From Fennellomyces sp. T-0311 (taxonomy: Eukaryota > Mucoromycota > Mucoromycetes > Mucorales > Lichtheimiaceae): a stretch of DNA of 64,000 nucleotides. The position numbers and the translations under genes were made by a program. Below, piece after piece: positions 11,893 to 24,409 of this stretch; position 1 is the first letter of the stretch; each line of letters opens with the position of its first letter. The notes below the pieces were generated by a model. That model saw nothing but the letters and a program-made list of their open reading frames with translations. It had not been told where the DNA came from and ran no database searches. Location of the stretch: the NCBI GenBank assembly GCA_025266875.1, contig JALLLT010000003.1, positions 744,001-808,000 of the forward strand, in the 5' to 3' direction.

Positions 11893-13396
11893 ATGGCACC
11901 AAGCGAAAGGGAAGAAGCAGAAGAGACGACTCCCCTCGTCGTAAACTCACCCACTTTCAATCGAGGACGGTCGGGATCCATTGTATCGTACACCATGATC
12001 AATCAAAAGTGTGCCAACGTTTCCAATCGAAACGGTGATGCTGCTCGATCAACCAAGCGAAAGCTCTTGTTTGCGACTATCTTGGCCTTGGTTTTTTTTA
12101 CTACCGAACTTGTAGCTGGTTACTTTGCGAATTCGCTCGGTAGGTTGAGCTAGGATTGATCAATTGATTTCTAATCGATCAGGATTTTATTGTTCTTTTT
12201 AGCTTTAATGTCAGATGCCTTTCATTTGTTGTCAGATGTTGCTAGTTTCATCGTTGCCTTGGCAGCCATTTTCTTGGCTGAGAAGCCTCCCACGAAACGT
12301 AAGTCGATAAAAGAAAAGTGGCGTGTAGTGGATGAAATTGATGTTAAACCGTTTATGCAGGCCACACTTTCGGTTTTCATCGTGCCGAAGTGATTGCCGC
12401 CATGGTTTCCGTATTTACCATCTGGGTATTGACAGCCTTTTTGGTGCGTGAAGCCATTGAACGTGTCAAGAAACCTCAGGAGATTGATGCGAAACTGGTA
12501 ATCTAAAAAATAAGGGTGGTGTTGCATAAATGATTGCTGACTTTTTTTTAAGATGTGTATCACCGCGTCCATTGGTGTTGCAGTGAACATTGTGTAAGTC
12601 TTTAGTACGTGATCCAAGTTCCCTTTTGCTTATGTGTGTTTATAGTTTGGCATATGTCTTGGGCGGCCATCATGGTCATAGCCATGGTCATAGTCACGAT
12701 GACAGCCATGATCACGGCCATGGAGACGAAGAAGCTCACGACCACGACCACGATCACAGCCACAATAATGTGCCACACAAGGTAGCTATGACAATCAAGA
12801 TTATGATAATCAGGTACTCATATCCATGTAGGAAGCAAACATCAATCTTCGAGCTGCGGCATTGCACGTGATTGGTGACCTTCTGGCGTCGATCGGTAAG
12901 GTGGATATGCTACTATGCAAGATGCATACTTATGAAAGGAATCAAAAAAATAGGTGTCTTGGTTTCATCCATCATTTTGCTTTTCAAACCAAACTTGACG
13001 ATTGTCGATCCGATCTGTACCTTTATTTTCTCGCTTCTTGTCCTATATACCACCTATCACCTTGTCCGTGACTCCCTTGGTGTCCTGATGGAAGGTACTC
13101 CTGGTCACATTGAACCAGAAGCGATTGAGCGCTCGTTGCAAAACATCCCAGGTGTTGTTGCTGTGCATGATCTTCATGTGTGGACCTTGTCACCTGGCAA
13201 GAGCTCCTTGACAGCACACATTACCGTTTCACCCAATGCTGAACTCAGCTACGATGAAATCCTTGCCAGGGGCCAGCGCATCGTCTGTGATCAATATGGT
13301 GTCCACCATTCAACCCTTCAAGTTGAATCAGAACGCGCCAACTTTACGAGCCATTGTCGGCCAGAGATTTGCACTCCTAATCATGAAAGCATTTAG
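11893..13396 (+). CDS. Zinc/cation-diffusion-facilitator transporter (Zrc1/ZnT-like)
   Basis: Seven exons: 11893-12139, 12203-12298, 12361-12497, 12553-12593, 12646-12781, 12832-12895, 12954-13396 (387 aa). It exports Zn2+ from cytosol into vacuole or secretory compartments in exchange for protons (family knowledge). Visible: first membrane segment LLFATILALVFFTTELVAG; the metal-site motif SDAFHLLSD in TM2; HTFGFHRAEV leading to TM3; a long His/Asp-rich cytosolic loop (HGHSHGHSHDDSHDHGHG and following) typical of zinc carriers; HVIGDLLASIG, the paired metal site of TM5; and a C-terminal cytosolic domain with VHDLHVWTLSPGK. Exon phases agree at all junctions. It cannot be decided from sequence whether it is vacuolar (Zrc1-like) or Golgi. 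Confidence 0.92.
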
Positions 13397-14419
13397 AAAA
13401 GAAAATCATTTTTATATGTGTATATTAGATACCACTTTTTAACATCATTTATCTTATTAAAGAGTCAGTTCTTTTTGTTTGAAGTCTCCGGAACTTGCAT
13501 CGCAGAATAGGGTTTTTTTATTACTGATGGAAAACATCAAGGGCGTTGTCGTTTGGTCGCCTGAACCGCCGAATAGGAGGAATATGAATATAAATGGACC
13601 GACCGGGAGAATACATAATCCTGCTTCGAAGCATGAAAAAAAACTCCGCGATGTCGAAAATAATGCAACGACTTTACGGTCTAAACGTAATGGGATTCCG
13701 ATTGAAAAAAAAGACAGCTCATTTTTGCGTATATAAACAAAAACAGCTTCTGGTATTGATAATTTGTAATCTGAAAGGATGTTACGGATTTATACATTGA
13801 TGATGCTCGTGTAACACAAGTGGACGCTAATCGCTTGTGTATCACGTTGACGAATTTGGCCATGTCTTAAAAAAATGCCAAAAGGTTCAAGGAACGAATA
13901 CAGTTCCTGTCAGAGCATAGCTCAGGTATCGAAGTACCTGGTTTTTCGATGTATCAAAAGATATTCAAATGCTCATGACCATGGAAAAGCTTACGCCATA
14001 TGTGTCACAGCGAGTGGGGGCCGTTCTGGTTTCGGTCAGTTTCGGGTATCGTTGTTGATGCAACTGGAGGCTCGGCATAAGATATGCATGATTGCTTCAC
14101 TTGTAATCAAACAAGAAGAAATGCGCACAGTGTTTGCTGGATCACCATGGTTTCCAAAAAATGCGGGGCTGTCACAGTCCACGTTGGATCTCTGTTTGGG
14201 TCGAAACCCCACAACTCCATGCGATTTATACGGAAGAATCTCGAAGGAGGCAAACGAAATATAGTTTCTCGGATGTTGTATACATATAGTGATCCAATGT
14301 AACCATCTCCAGGACAATAAAGGAAGGATGATGACACAATCAACTGAGGTTCCATATAATTCTCCTTTTTCCACGTCCGTTTTTTTTCGTTCTTTCTTTT
14401 CTCTTTCTAACTTTATATA
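13397..14419. other. Intergenic, no gene seen
   Basis: About 1 kb upstream of glycerol kinase. An ORF of 129 codons (13875-14264) has no recognisable features and overlaps similarly long frames on the other strand, so I do not call it. A pyrimidine-rich stretch (14360-14410) precedes the glycerol kinase ATG. Confidence 0.5.
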
Positions 14420-16088
14420 ATGACACGGCTCGTGGGTGCTATAGACCAAGGCACCACTTCAACGCGCTTCGTTATCTTTGATGATCTCGGTTCTATCGTG
14501 ACGTATCATCAGATGGAGTTCGAGCAACACTACCCGCAGCCTGGGTAAGTTTAAAAAGGCGAATTACAAAAACAGAAAGCTGATGGGAAATTCAGGTGGG
14601 TGGAGCACGACCCTCACGATCTTTTGGCAACTGTTCAAAGCTGTGTCGAGCAAGCGGTTCGAAAGTTGGAAAAGGGTGGGAAATACACTGCGGCTGATAT
14701 TGCATGTGTGGGTATCACCAATCAACGTGAGACCACGATTGCCTGGGACGCCGAAACGGGTGAACCACTCTATCCTGCGATCGTATGGAGTGATGGCCGG
14801 ACAGGTCATACGGTCAAACACCTTGCAGAAAAGTCGCCCAAGGGTGTTAACGCTCTGCAGGAAATCTGTGGACTACCCCTGACCACATATTTCTCGGCTG
14901 TCAAGCTCAGATGGATGCTGGATCATGTACCAGCAGTTAAGCAAGCTCTCGATCAGAAACGTTTAAATTTCAGTACTGTAGATAGTTGGCTAATTTACGT
15001 ATGTATTTTTCCCTTTATACTGGATTGAAGCTGACAAGTTTATAGCATCTGACTGGCGGCACCAAAGGAGGTATCCTGGTAACGGATGTCACCAATGCAA
15101 GCAGAACTATGCTGATGGATATTCATACGCGTCAGTGGAGTCAAGAAGCCATCAAGTAAGGTTTTCAAACGTAATACAAGGCAAGAAGTACTTATAAGAG
15201 AGTAGCTTTTTTGGCTTTCAAGGAGTTCAACTTGCCAAGATCGTGTCCTCATCTACTGTTTATGGCAAAATCGCCAACGGAGCCCTAAAAGGAGTGCGTA
15301 TTGCGGGATGCTTAGGCGATCAGCAAGCTGCATTAGTTGGACAAAAGTGTTTCAGCGTTGGCGAGGCAAAAAACACATACGGCACTGGCTGCTTTATGTT
15401 GTTCAATACTGGAACCAAACCGGTTATATCCAAGAATGGACTGCTGACTACGATTGCGTACCAGCTTGGTGACGAACCACCCGTGTATGCACTTGAAGGA
15501 TCGGTAGCTGTTGCTGGCTCATCCATTCAGTGGCTTCGAGATAACATGCAACTGATTAAAGAGGCCAAGGAGATCAACGATTTAGCGGCCCAAGTCCCCG
15601 ATACATCAGGGGTTTACTTTGTAACCGCATTCACGGGCTTGTTTGCGCCCTACTGGCGTGACGATGCTCGTGGTACAATCTGTGGTATCACTCAATACAC
15701 CAATCGCTACCATATCGCCCGTGCCACTCTCGAAGCAGCATGTTATCAGTCCAAGGCTATTCTGGATGCCATGAACCAAGATTCGGGCGCCCCACTCAAG
15801 TCGTTGAAGGTGGACGGTGGTATGTCCAACTCGGATTTGGCGATGCAGATTCAATCGGATATCCTGGGTATTGAGGTGGATCGACCGGCCATGCGCGAAA
15901 CAACCGCGCTAGGCTCCGCAATTGCTGCTGGATTGGCTGTGGGTTTGTGGAAGGATATACATGCAATGGATAAGGTCAATACGGAGAATCGGACATTGTT
16001 TACCTCACAAATAACAGCCGAGAAGCGGGCGGAAATGTACAATGGCTGGAAAGAGGCTGTTGAGCGGTCGTTTGGGTGGGCGAAATAA
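14420..16088 (+). CDS. Glycerol kinase
   Basis: Four exons: 14420-14544, 14596-14998, 15046-15155, 15206-16088 (506 aa, normal length). It phosphorylates glycerol to sn-glycerol-3-phosphate with ATP (FGGY family). Motifs in order: [12 protein letters not shown] (N-terminal ATP/phosphate loop), the GWVEHDP turn across the exon 1/2 junction, [10 protein letters not shown] and WSDGRT (glycerol contacts), [13 protein letters not shown] across exon 2/3, FFGFQG across exon 3/4, [26 protein letters not shown], and [20 protein letters not shown] near the C-terminus. The exon 3/4 join restores the expected family sequence exactly. It is convergent with the nitronate monooxygenase gene; only 49 bases separate the stop codons. 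Confidence 0.96.
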
Positions 16089-16137
16089 GAATTGTATATA
16101 ATAAAAGGCACCGTGTAGATAGATCAGAGGTACTTTA

Positions 16138-17271
16138 TTAGAGATCAGCAACTAGCTTTGAAACAATATCGGCTGCAGACAGTTTGCCATGGTCCGTGAA
16201 GTCTGCTGCTGCACGCGCGTTAGCACCAGACCAAAGCATCATGTAGTCTGGATTTTTGTTTCCTGCGGCATGCGCAACAATGTCTTTGGTTCGTGCTGAA
16301 TGGATGTCGTACGATGGGATATCCTTATCAGCAAGCGCATCCATTCGATCCATAAACGCATTTGGATAGCCTCGAGCGAATCTGCCAGAAAGACCGCGGG
16401 TCAATCGAGTCTTGGCATCGGATTCGAGCATCACTTTTCGCTGAACTTCTGGAGTAGACGAGTCGGAGGATAACATGAATAGGGTGCCAAGCACAGCGCC
16501 ATCTGCATGCCAGCCCTTCAATGCCTCTGCAACATCCTTGCTGTTGCTTAATCCACCTGCTGCCAGCACCGGTACATCCACGCTTGTATTCGATCCTTTC
16601 CTACGGAACGCCTCCTTGACGCTCTTGACCAGTTCGCCCGTTGACATTTGCTTCTCGTCAAACAAGAACGTGCCTCGATGACCTCCAGCCTCCAATCCCT
16701 GAGCCACGACTGCGTCCGCCTTTCGCGTCGGATCCAGTTCATCCAGACCTGCCAAAACCATAGCCTCCTTGGCCGATGTGGCAGTGCCAATCAGATAAAC
16801 ACCTGCGTCCCACAGTCGCTGCAATTCTCTGTCGGGAAGAATACCAAACGTAAACGATACAACGGGTACTCTTTCCTCTAGAATGATAGAAATCTGGTCT
16901 TCCAGCGGCGGCGACCGTAATGTATACTTGGTTGGCGTGGGAAGGCCGAATTCGCTGCGGATAGCGTTCAATACCGCGTCAGTGGCAGGGTAGTCCTGGT
17001 GCAACTCTTCTGTCGTTGGATCTTGTTTGGCGCGACAGAAAAGATTCACTGCAAACGGTTGCTTGGTTTTTTGCTTAATGGCACGAATTGTCGCGCGCAT
17101 CGTGTCCAATGGCATCATGGCTGCTCCTAATGAACCGAGCGCGCCGGCATTGCTGACAGCGGCTACTAGATCTGCACTTGTGTGACCTGCACATGGTGCC
17201 TGGACAATAGGGTATTTGATACGCAATGCACGAGTAAAAGCTGTTGCAAGGTGTTGTGAAGAGCCTGTCAT
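16138..17271 (-). CDS. Nitronate monooxygenase (2-nitropropane dioxygenase family)
   Basis: Single exon, 377 aa, on the minus strand. This is an FMN enzyme that oxidises alkyl nitronates such as propionate 3-nitronate to the carbonyl compound plus nitrite or nitrate. Visible: IVQAPCAGHTSADLVAAVS at the N-terminus, PFAVNLF, SFTFGI, a glycine-rich QGLEAGGHRGTF with the likely catalytic His, AAGGLSN (FMN phosphate) and DGAVLGTLF. No signal peptide or introns. The lack of introns contrasts with every neighbour and could reflect later acquisition, but codon use looks similar; this is inference. Confidence 0.9.
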   Translation of the reverse strand: MTGSSQHLATAFTRALRIKYPIVQAPCAGHTSADLVAAVSNAGALGSLGAAMMPLDTMRATIRAIKQKTKQPFAVNLFCRAKQDPTTEELHQDYPATDAVLNAIRSEFGLPTPTKYTLRSPPLEDQISIILEERVPVVSFTFGILPDRELQRLWDAGVYLIGTATSAKEAMVLAGLDELDPTRKADAVVAQGLEAGGHRGTFLFDEKQMSTGELVKSVKEAFRRKGSNTSVDVPVLAAGGLSNSKDVAEALKGWHADGAVLGTLFMLSSDSSTPEVQRKVMLESDAKTRLTRGLSGRFARGYPNAFMDRMDALADKDIPSYDIHSARTKDIVAHAAGNKNPDYMMLWSGANARAAADFTDHGKLSAADIVSKLVADL

Positions 17272-18465
17272 GGAGTGAAAGGAAGTGATGAATTATGCAC
17301 GGAGGAATGGCCTCCGCTGCACCCCGTAATATATTTCAGCTAGGGTAAAGTTTATTCCAACAAACAAAACGATTGCCACGCTATGTACTCCTTGACCGTA
17401 ATGGATGATTTGTCAGATCGTAATGGCGCGTGATACTCCACCACAAACCAAAGCTTCGCACTGCTAGTTTCACCCCTCCAAATACAGGCTTCTACATATC
17501 AGCGTGCAGTGTATTAGGTTTAGATGTTACGAGCTGGACAATCTCTCAAGTGCTTTCACGTGGTAATGGTGGGCGGAACGTAGTATGACATGCCGAAAAG
17601 CGGGAAAAAGAGTTCGCTGATTCGGCAGCGCATCATAGTCCTTTTGATACAATGAATGTCACAGCGCGCCGTTAGTCATACTGACAGTGGAACCTCGGCT
17701 ACACCGCTTTTGATGACAGTCGGGGAAGTCATCTCATAGCGAGTGAATACGTACTCTCTTTAGTCTACAATAGTTATATCTGTCCAATCTTGCATACTTA
17801 CCATTGACTATATAATTAGCTAAATGGCAAATGGATTCTAGTTACTCATGCGGCAATGCTTTGGTCCATAGATCCACCATTGGTCGGATGACAATCTTTT
17901 GTGTGTAACGATTCACCCATTGGTATCGCACTAAACAAACGGCTCACGGCCCTTGAAATTATAAACAAAGCACAATCATTTCGCATCTACACGAGACAGC
18001 ACACGTCCAATATCGAGTGTCTGTCATATAGTACACGAAGAAGCAACTTGTGTTTTGCTTGTTTGACCAAAATGCTCACAACATGGAATTCTCTTTCGGC
18101 GCCAGCTGATGGCGAAGGCCCGCGCATATTCAAATCTTATCTAAGAGTTCCTTGTACTACCTTTTATACCAGATTAGCTTGCATTTCGATTCTTCCACCG
18201 ACGCTCACTTTTAATATGTATCTTTCGAATGATATCAGTTAACATAGACTTTTGTAATATCCCTCATGGCGTACGTTATAAGTCATTGAGGTAACGGAGA
18301 GCTTTCGGCCATTAATGATCTTTGAACCTTGTAGTGTGTGCAACATCATATGATCGATTAAACGCCACACAAGCAACACAAATACACCAGTGCGATAAAA
18401 AGGTATGCGAATCTACATATAAGCACATATTTGCGAGCTTTCCTTTTTATCTTTCTTTAGTTTGA
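17272..18465. other. Intergenic between divergent genes, no gene seen
   Basis: 1.2 kb between the divergent nitronate monooxygenase and MFS genes. A 113-codon ORF (17901-18242) has no recognisable features. Confidence 0.5.
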
Positions 18466-20630
18466 ATGACCCTCCCCGCCAACACGGATACTCCCTGCAA
18501 GAAGAGCTGTACGCTTGAAAAGAAGAGTGTAGAGAATGTTGTCAGCGATCCCGAATCAATCCTCCCTTTATCCAAAATTGAGAAACAGTTAGTTCGGTAT
18601 GTAGTAAGGAGTATAAAGTAATTCTGAAAGTAACAGCACGTATCTTATAGGAAGCTTGATATACGAATTGTTATAATTGTTGCAATATGGGAGATCGCAA
18701 TTCGATACGGAAGGTTGTTAGAAACAACAGGCATTCTTCTCACTATCAATTGCATTGCTCGAACACTGCTCCTGGTACTGATGGACTTTATTATATATTT
18801 CTATAGTATGAACATACTACCAAAAGCCAGACTAGGTGGCATCATGGAGAGCTTACAGTTAACGGAATCCCAGTACCAATGGTGCCTTTCTTCGCCATTT
18901 CTTGCTTACTTTTTCTTGAGCATACCTATCAACATCATTCTCCGACTCTGGCGGCCATCATTACTTTTAGCTCTATGGGCTTTGTAAGTATATCATACGA
19001 TGTATAATGACAACAATATAAGCCTTCGCTGATACGCGTAGCTTGCGGACGTTCATAGAATGATAGGAGGTTTAGCGATGTGTACTGTATCAGTCAAAAA
19101 TTTTGCAGGCTTAATTGTACTTCAAACTATTTCGGGATTCATACATTCAGGTTAGCATATAGTGACGTGTGAGTATATTATTAGTACTTACCAATGTAAC
19201 CTATGCAGCAAATAATCCAATCCAAATGTAAGAGAAGCAAGGCCACTAGGTGTTGCCATCGTTCATGTTTTCCAGCTCTAATATATTTGAACGTGCTCGA
19301 CAGATACTATGTGACTCTATGGTACTTAAGGAAGGAGCTTGCACAACGCCTCGGCTATTTTACTATAACTGGATCGCTGGCAGCAGGTTTCAGTGGTCTG
19401 TTAGCATTTGGTATCAAGCAAATTCCTACGACACAGTTGGATTCCTGGCAATGGTAAGTCGAGGCACGTGCGTATGAATTTTCGGGAAGAACATACTTAA
19501 GTAGCACCTTTTCGCAGGATGTATATTATATATGGACTCCCTGGTATTATAGTGGCCGTTGCAGCCTACTTGGTTCTTCCTGACCAACCGGAAACAGCAA
19601 AGTTCTTGACAGAAACAGAACGAAAATTTGCAATAGATCGACTTGCAACAGGTAATAAGCATTCGGATTCATCCGGCCTATTATAGTATGTACAACTAAT
19701 ATACGATGTGTTTCTATGATTAAAGAACAGGCTTATACATCAACAGACAAGTGGGAATGGAAGCACGTGGTTACGGTCTTGACAGATGTGAAAGTATACT
19801 GGTTCTCGTTAGTTATTATGCTAGGTGCTATAATTGGGAGTGGAACACGGTTAGCACTACCAGCTATCATCGATGGCATGGGTGACTGGAGTGAAGATGT
19901 GTCACTTGCGCTGACTACTCCTCCAATGATATCCGCTGCGATATGTACCTACTTTTATGCCAGATTGTCCGGTAAGAGCGAAGAAGTTATAGTTCATATT
20001 AAAAGACAATTAACCTTGGGTTTTTATCCACAGATCACTGGTACTCGCAGCGTGCTTACTTTCTGATAGGAGCATATGCATTAGCAATGGTTGGCTTCTT
20101 TATTATTATGTTTGTACCCGAAGAGAATGTTGGTGTACGATATTTTGCAGTGTGCATTCTTACCATTGGAACGGTATTGTGAAGCAAACTCTTAGTTTTT
20201 GAGATGCTAAAAGAGAAACACTGGTAGAACATCGATTCGCCCGTAAAGTATGCATGGTACAGCTGTAACTTGTAAGAGCCCGTTGTTTAATATTTTGAAG
20301 GGATATCACTTTGATTAACTATTATGATACAGCTCAGGACCGACTCGACGTGCAATTGCCACTGCAGTTGTGTTCAGTTTCGAGGCAGCGGGAAACGCTA
20401 TTGGTGGCCAGGCGTATTTCGATCCACCACGATACCTTATGGGACATACAATTGCTCTATCGGCCTTTGGTGCTGATGTTATACTTATCCTAGGATTACG
20501 GGTAATGCTCAATCGAACAAACAAAAGACGAGCTGCTATGACTTTGGATGAAAAGGAGCGAGAAATTGCCAAATTTGGCGGTGACAATATTGTTGGTGAC
20601 AGACATCCGAATTTCCGATATGCATTGTAA
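18466..20630 (+). CDS. MFS transporter, allantoate/nicotinate permease-like; one frame break, possibly decaying
   Basis: Exons: 18466-18596, 18651-18983, 19059-19150, 19250-19266, 19304-19453, 19518-19651, 19726-19971, 20034-20173, 20228-20271, 20333-20630. The family (Dal5/Tna1-like anion symporters) imports small organic anions at the plasma membrane. Seen: RKLDIRIV start of TM1, GIMESLQLTESQYQWCLSS before TM2, SGFIHS, WYLRKELAQRLGYF, SGLLAFGI, a central loop with LPDQPETAKFLTETER, GPTRRAIATAV, NAIGGQAYF, and a C-terminus with MTLDEKEREIA. All junctions agree in phase except 19150/19250, where the frame is off. The usual DR of the TM1-TM2 region is replaced by FYSMNIL after an extra about 25 residues. 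Either an unrecognised micro-exon exists or the gene is at an early pseudogene stage. Confidence 0.65.
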
Positions 20631-21651
20631 AGCAAACAGATCGTATATTTTCTGCCAAATCGACTCCATTTTTTGGAAATCCTCACTTTGTGTACGTGCT
20701 CGATTTTGTGAGGAACCTTCTGTGCAAAATAAAACGAGGTCCCGGTATATCGGTGTTTTTGCATATAGGTGGTTTGTACACAATCGAACCGTATTAGTAA
20801 ACATGATCTGTCGATAAAAGTAATTAGCCACTTTCGGTGCTCTCACAACTTCTAACTGCTTACGTACGCAGACCCTGATGCACAACTCTGAATTTCCATC
20901 TAGTTATGTAATCTTAGCCTTGTTTATTTGCTGTTCATTCTTTTAATCTTTCGTGCTTTTGTGTTGGGGCATAATCTTTGATGTCAAACAAAGATCATCT
21001 TGTCTATGCATTCAAATATCCCCAAGATTGATGTAGATCTGGGTTCGACTGATCTCTTATCACCTGTTGGGTACGTAGCGGACTAAAAAGTTGTGAATGT
21101 ATATATTAATGCTAAATCCGAGAAAAGGTAGAAGTATAAACAACGGTATTTAGTAGCATGCATAATGAAAAAAAACTCCTTTTCGAGTTTCTGCAATTTT
21201 TTTTTAAAAAGGAAAAGGTATACTGTTAGCACTATAAATGTCAGTATAAAATGGACTAATTCCCTTTACAAAATATAGATATCAGGTTGCCTTCAAGAAA
21301 TCACCATGAAAAATAGCACAATAGATAGCACGGGTGCCCTTGCTTAATCCTCTTCGAAAATCTTACAAAGAAATCATAGGGCGACCTTGGGCTTATTTAC
21401 AATAATCAAATTCTACTGCTTAATAGAGCTTGGCCCCAGCAAAGCAAAACAAATCAGCGAATGTGTGAAAAGTACAGAAAAATCGCTGCGTTCTACAATA
21501 GATAGATGTGTAGATATTGTGAATGGAAGACGCGCACGGTTTATGTATTGCTGTTGGAATTTGCGGAATATTGCTTTGTATTGGTATAGAAAATACTTGG
21601 TACGTCAAGCGTTTAAATATCTAATAAAAAGATTGATGTATACTGATTACA
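20631..21651. other. Intergenic, no gene seen
   Basis: AT-rich, many stops on both strands; no recognisable exon. Ends at the TA target site of the MITE. Confidence 0.5.
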
Positions 21652-21653
21652 TA

Positions 21654-22611
21654 CAGTGAACCCCCGCTTTTTCCTACGCGGATGGAACACCCAAAAGTGC
21701 GGAAAAAGCGGGGGTGAGGAAATAACGGGGGTTACACAAAGTGGTATGCGCTGGATATCAGTAATCGTCTAAGCACCGTTCACTTCTTTATATGTGTGTA
21801 TTGATTTGCATGTCTGTTTCTATAGCTATAGATGGATGGGTATCTATATGGATAAGGTACTGTACGTTTTTTGGGTCAGAAACAATGATGTTGTATTATA
21901 TTACACTATATGAAGCACAGCAGCATATCACAAGCAATAGTGATTTGTTACTATGCCTTTTTTGGTCCCTGCTTAATATGTCACGTAGAGTTGCCATTGT
22001 TCGCTTGAGGTATCGTTTAATACGGGTGAAAGACAAGTAATAATAAGTTACAGAATACGGTTGACATTGTCCCTGCTAAACTAATTCACAACATAGTTGC
22101 TCCCGAATGATCATTTGGATCGAGGCGCGATATATGTGCCAATAAGTGCTATGAAAGATTACTGATGCTGTCATAATGGCGGCCGATACCATATTTTGAG
22201 GTACACCGTTAGGATTGAAGAATCAATCTCCCCACAGAGTTTACGTGAAATAACTAAGCCTAATCGAAACGGTGATTGAAATTATCGATCATCCAGGACA
22301 AGCCCCAACAGCAGATGCCTTGCGTAGCATTCATGATGATCTATTTAGGCGCGCTCATACGACACAGTCGTACAATACATCATTTTTTATTAGAAAATAA
22401 AGGGATATACACGCTTTCAAAGCATACTTATGATCATTTAGACATAGTTTTATTCATCCTCCGTTTTTTTTCCTCAGAGTAAGCTGGGGACAAACAGGAA
22501 AATTTCGAGGATGGGAAAATTAACATTATGATCGAGCGGATGGCATAGCTAAACCAGGGAAAAAACCGAGGGAGAGGAAATATCGGGGGAGGAAAAAGCG
22601 GGGGTTCACTG
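21654..22611. mobile_element. Non-autonomous pogo/Tigger-like DNA transposon (MITE), 958 bp
   Basis: Perfect terminal inverted repeats of 22 bp begin CAGTGAACCCCCGCTTTTTC at both ends, flanked by a TA dinucleotide on each side (21652-21653 and 22612-22613), the target duplication of Tc1/mariner/pogo elements. Inside the left end a reverse-complement copy of the repeat (GGAAAAAGCGGGGG, 21704-21717) can pair with it, and GAGGAAATA-CGGGGG units occur subterminally at both ends. The interior has no transposase; a 48-codon frame (22254-22400, containing ADALRSIHDDLFRRAH) might be a leftover of one. The ends are well preserved, so the copy may be fairly recent. Confidence 0.85.
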
Positions 22612-22781
22612 TACTCTTCTATCTATATTGTATAGGGGTAAGAGCTGAACAATATTTTGAGTGATATAACTACCTAGGTGGTATAACATTCAACTTATAA
22701 GGGGTCATGTTTAATACCTATAGAAGCAGGTTCAATAACTCTCAGAAATAAATATGTAATAACTTTTGAATTAGAAGTGCC

Positions 22782-24202
22782 ATGAAGGATCATTACCAAA
22801 GAAAAAAAGCGTTCACCTCCGAATTCGGTATCAGTAGCCAGCTAACGTTAATTGGATCCGTACACCAAACCGTGGCATACGCTTCCGCAATTGCCGTAAA
22901 TGTAATGTATAACCGTTTCGGCTTAAGGTCAGCGTTCGTGGTTGCATCGCTTACATTATCTGGAGGCTTAGTATTACCCAGTCTAGCTATTTCTGTAGGT
23001 CACCATTAAGCGAAAAAGTATACTTTATTACTACTTTTTTTTACTGCTGTAGTCTGGCATTTGTATCTCACTTTCAGCTTAGCCACAGGCTTTGGAATTT
23101 CATGCATGTCCATAGTGAATAGTAGACTATTTTCAGAATTCCTACTATAGCCACTTACATACCTGTTCAGGTTGTCTTTTCTGATTCTCATTGAGTGGTT
23201 TTCAAAAACAGAAGAATACTGTATTTGGAATTCAATCATGTATGATCCCAGTTACAACTCTTCTTTTACCGTTCTTAATAAGAGTCATAAATAATACATC
23301 AGATGCATCTCGGCAACTCAGTTACCAGCACTTTTAACAAATCGAGAGGCTGGATCCATAATAGGGCACATTGCGTTCTATCTCTCTATTTTTTAATGAC
23401 TAACATTTCTTCTTTTACACTTGTGGAGACTGAACCATTAGCGACAGTTAAGAGTCAGAAATAGGAGGTAGTATCGGGCATCATGAGTGTTTTGGAAAAC
23501 CTGAATTTCCTTATCTTAATTCTTGAGATACCCGTCCAGATATGTCCCTTAATAATGCCTCTTTTCCTCATATCTTACAAGTACCCTATCCTTCTTATTT
23601 CTTGAAGTTATTTTAATCGGCTTTTCTTTTGTAGCCTACGTACCCTACATTAGACTTTCGAGCATTCAATTAGGGGAGGGACGACAGCCATGAATTTATT
23701 AATTACTGGGCAAGTAAATGTAGTTTATTGCTACATCAATCCCATGACTAACATTTTTAAAACTATAGGGCTATCAGTGACAATATTGGGCCTGTAAATA
23801 CTTAAATCGCATGTGTGATCGTTGCCACCATCTTATAATTTGGGAATATTGGTAGCCTTTGCGATAATCATTGGACTGGTATATGTATCTATTCTTGTTG
23901 TTAGTAAGTCTTCTACTTGATTTATACATTTGCTATAACCTAGCCAATTGTTCTCAGTGGCAACAATCGCTGTTAATATCGTTGGGACGAACAAGTATCC
24001 TGCGGCGGTAGGAATCACCGCACAGGTAGTTTCATTTGGCACACTGGGGCCGTTTATTATAACAAATGTCAAATTCAACGCCGGCAATTACCTGCCGTAT
24101 CTCTACACCAAAGTTGTTGTCGGCGCACTTTATGGCATGTGCTTTCTGCTTTCAACAGTCGTCAAACTACAGATGAACAGAAAACTTTTCATAAAAGTTT
24201 GA
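22782..24202 (+). pseudogene. Decayed monocarboxylate-transporter-type MFS gene
   Basis: Separate short frames in order resemble an MCT/Mch-type transporter. 22800-22985 gives EFGISSQLTLIGSVHQT and NRFGLRSAFVVASLTLSGG; about 23077-23125 gives SLATGFGISCMS; about 23625-23690 gives AYVPYIRLSSIQLG; 23948-24202 gives VATIAVNIVGTNKYPAAVG through a last membrane segment. Stops and frame changes lie between them, and the first two or three helices are missing. The MITE ends 170 bases upstream of the first fragment. Confidence 0.6.
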
Positions 24203-24409
24203 ATCATCATCGTAACTCGCTATTCATAGCCTACAATATTGGTAGGAACATATCTCATAGCGTAATATCACAGAATGATCGAACTATCTTTAACGGATGC
24301 ACACCATATCTATTTCTCACTTATGCCAGCTTTGTTTCATCTTGTTCTTTAAGAAAATCAATTTCTACTTTTTACAATCTTATATGCTGAGGATATATCC
24401 ATTGGATGA

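Noticed and set aside
13875..14264. 129-codon ORF upstream of glycerol kinase
   Set aside because: Composition is unremarkable, long frames exist on the opposite strand too, and there is no family resemblance.
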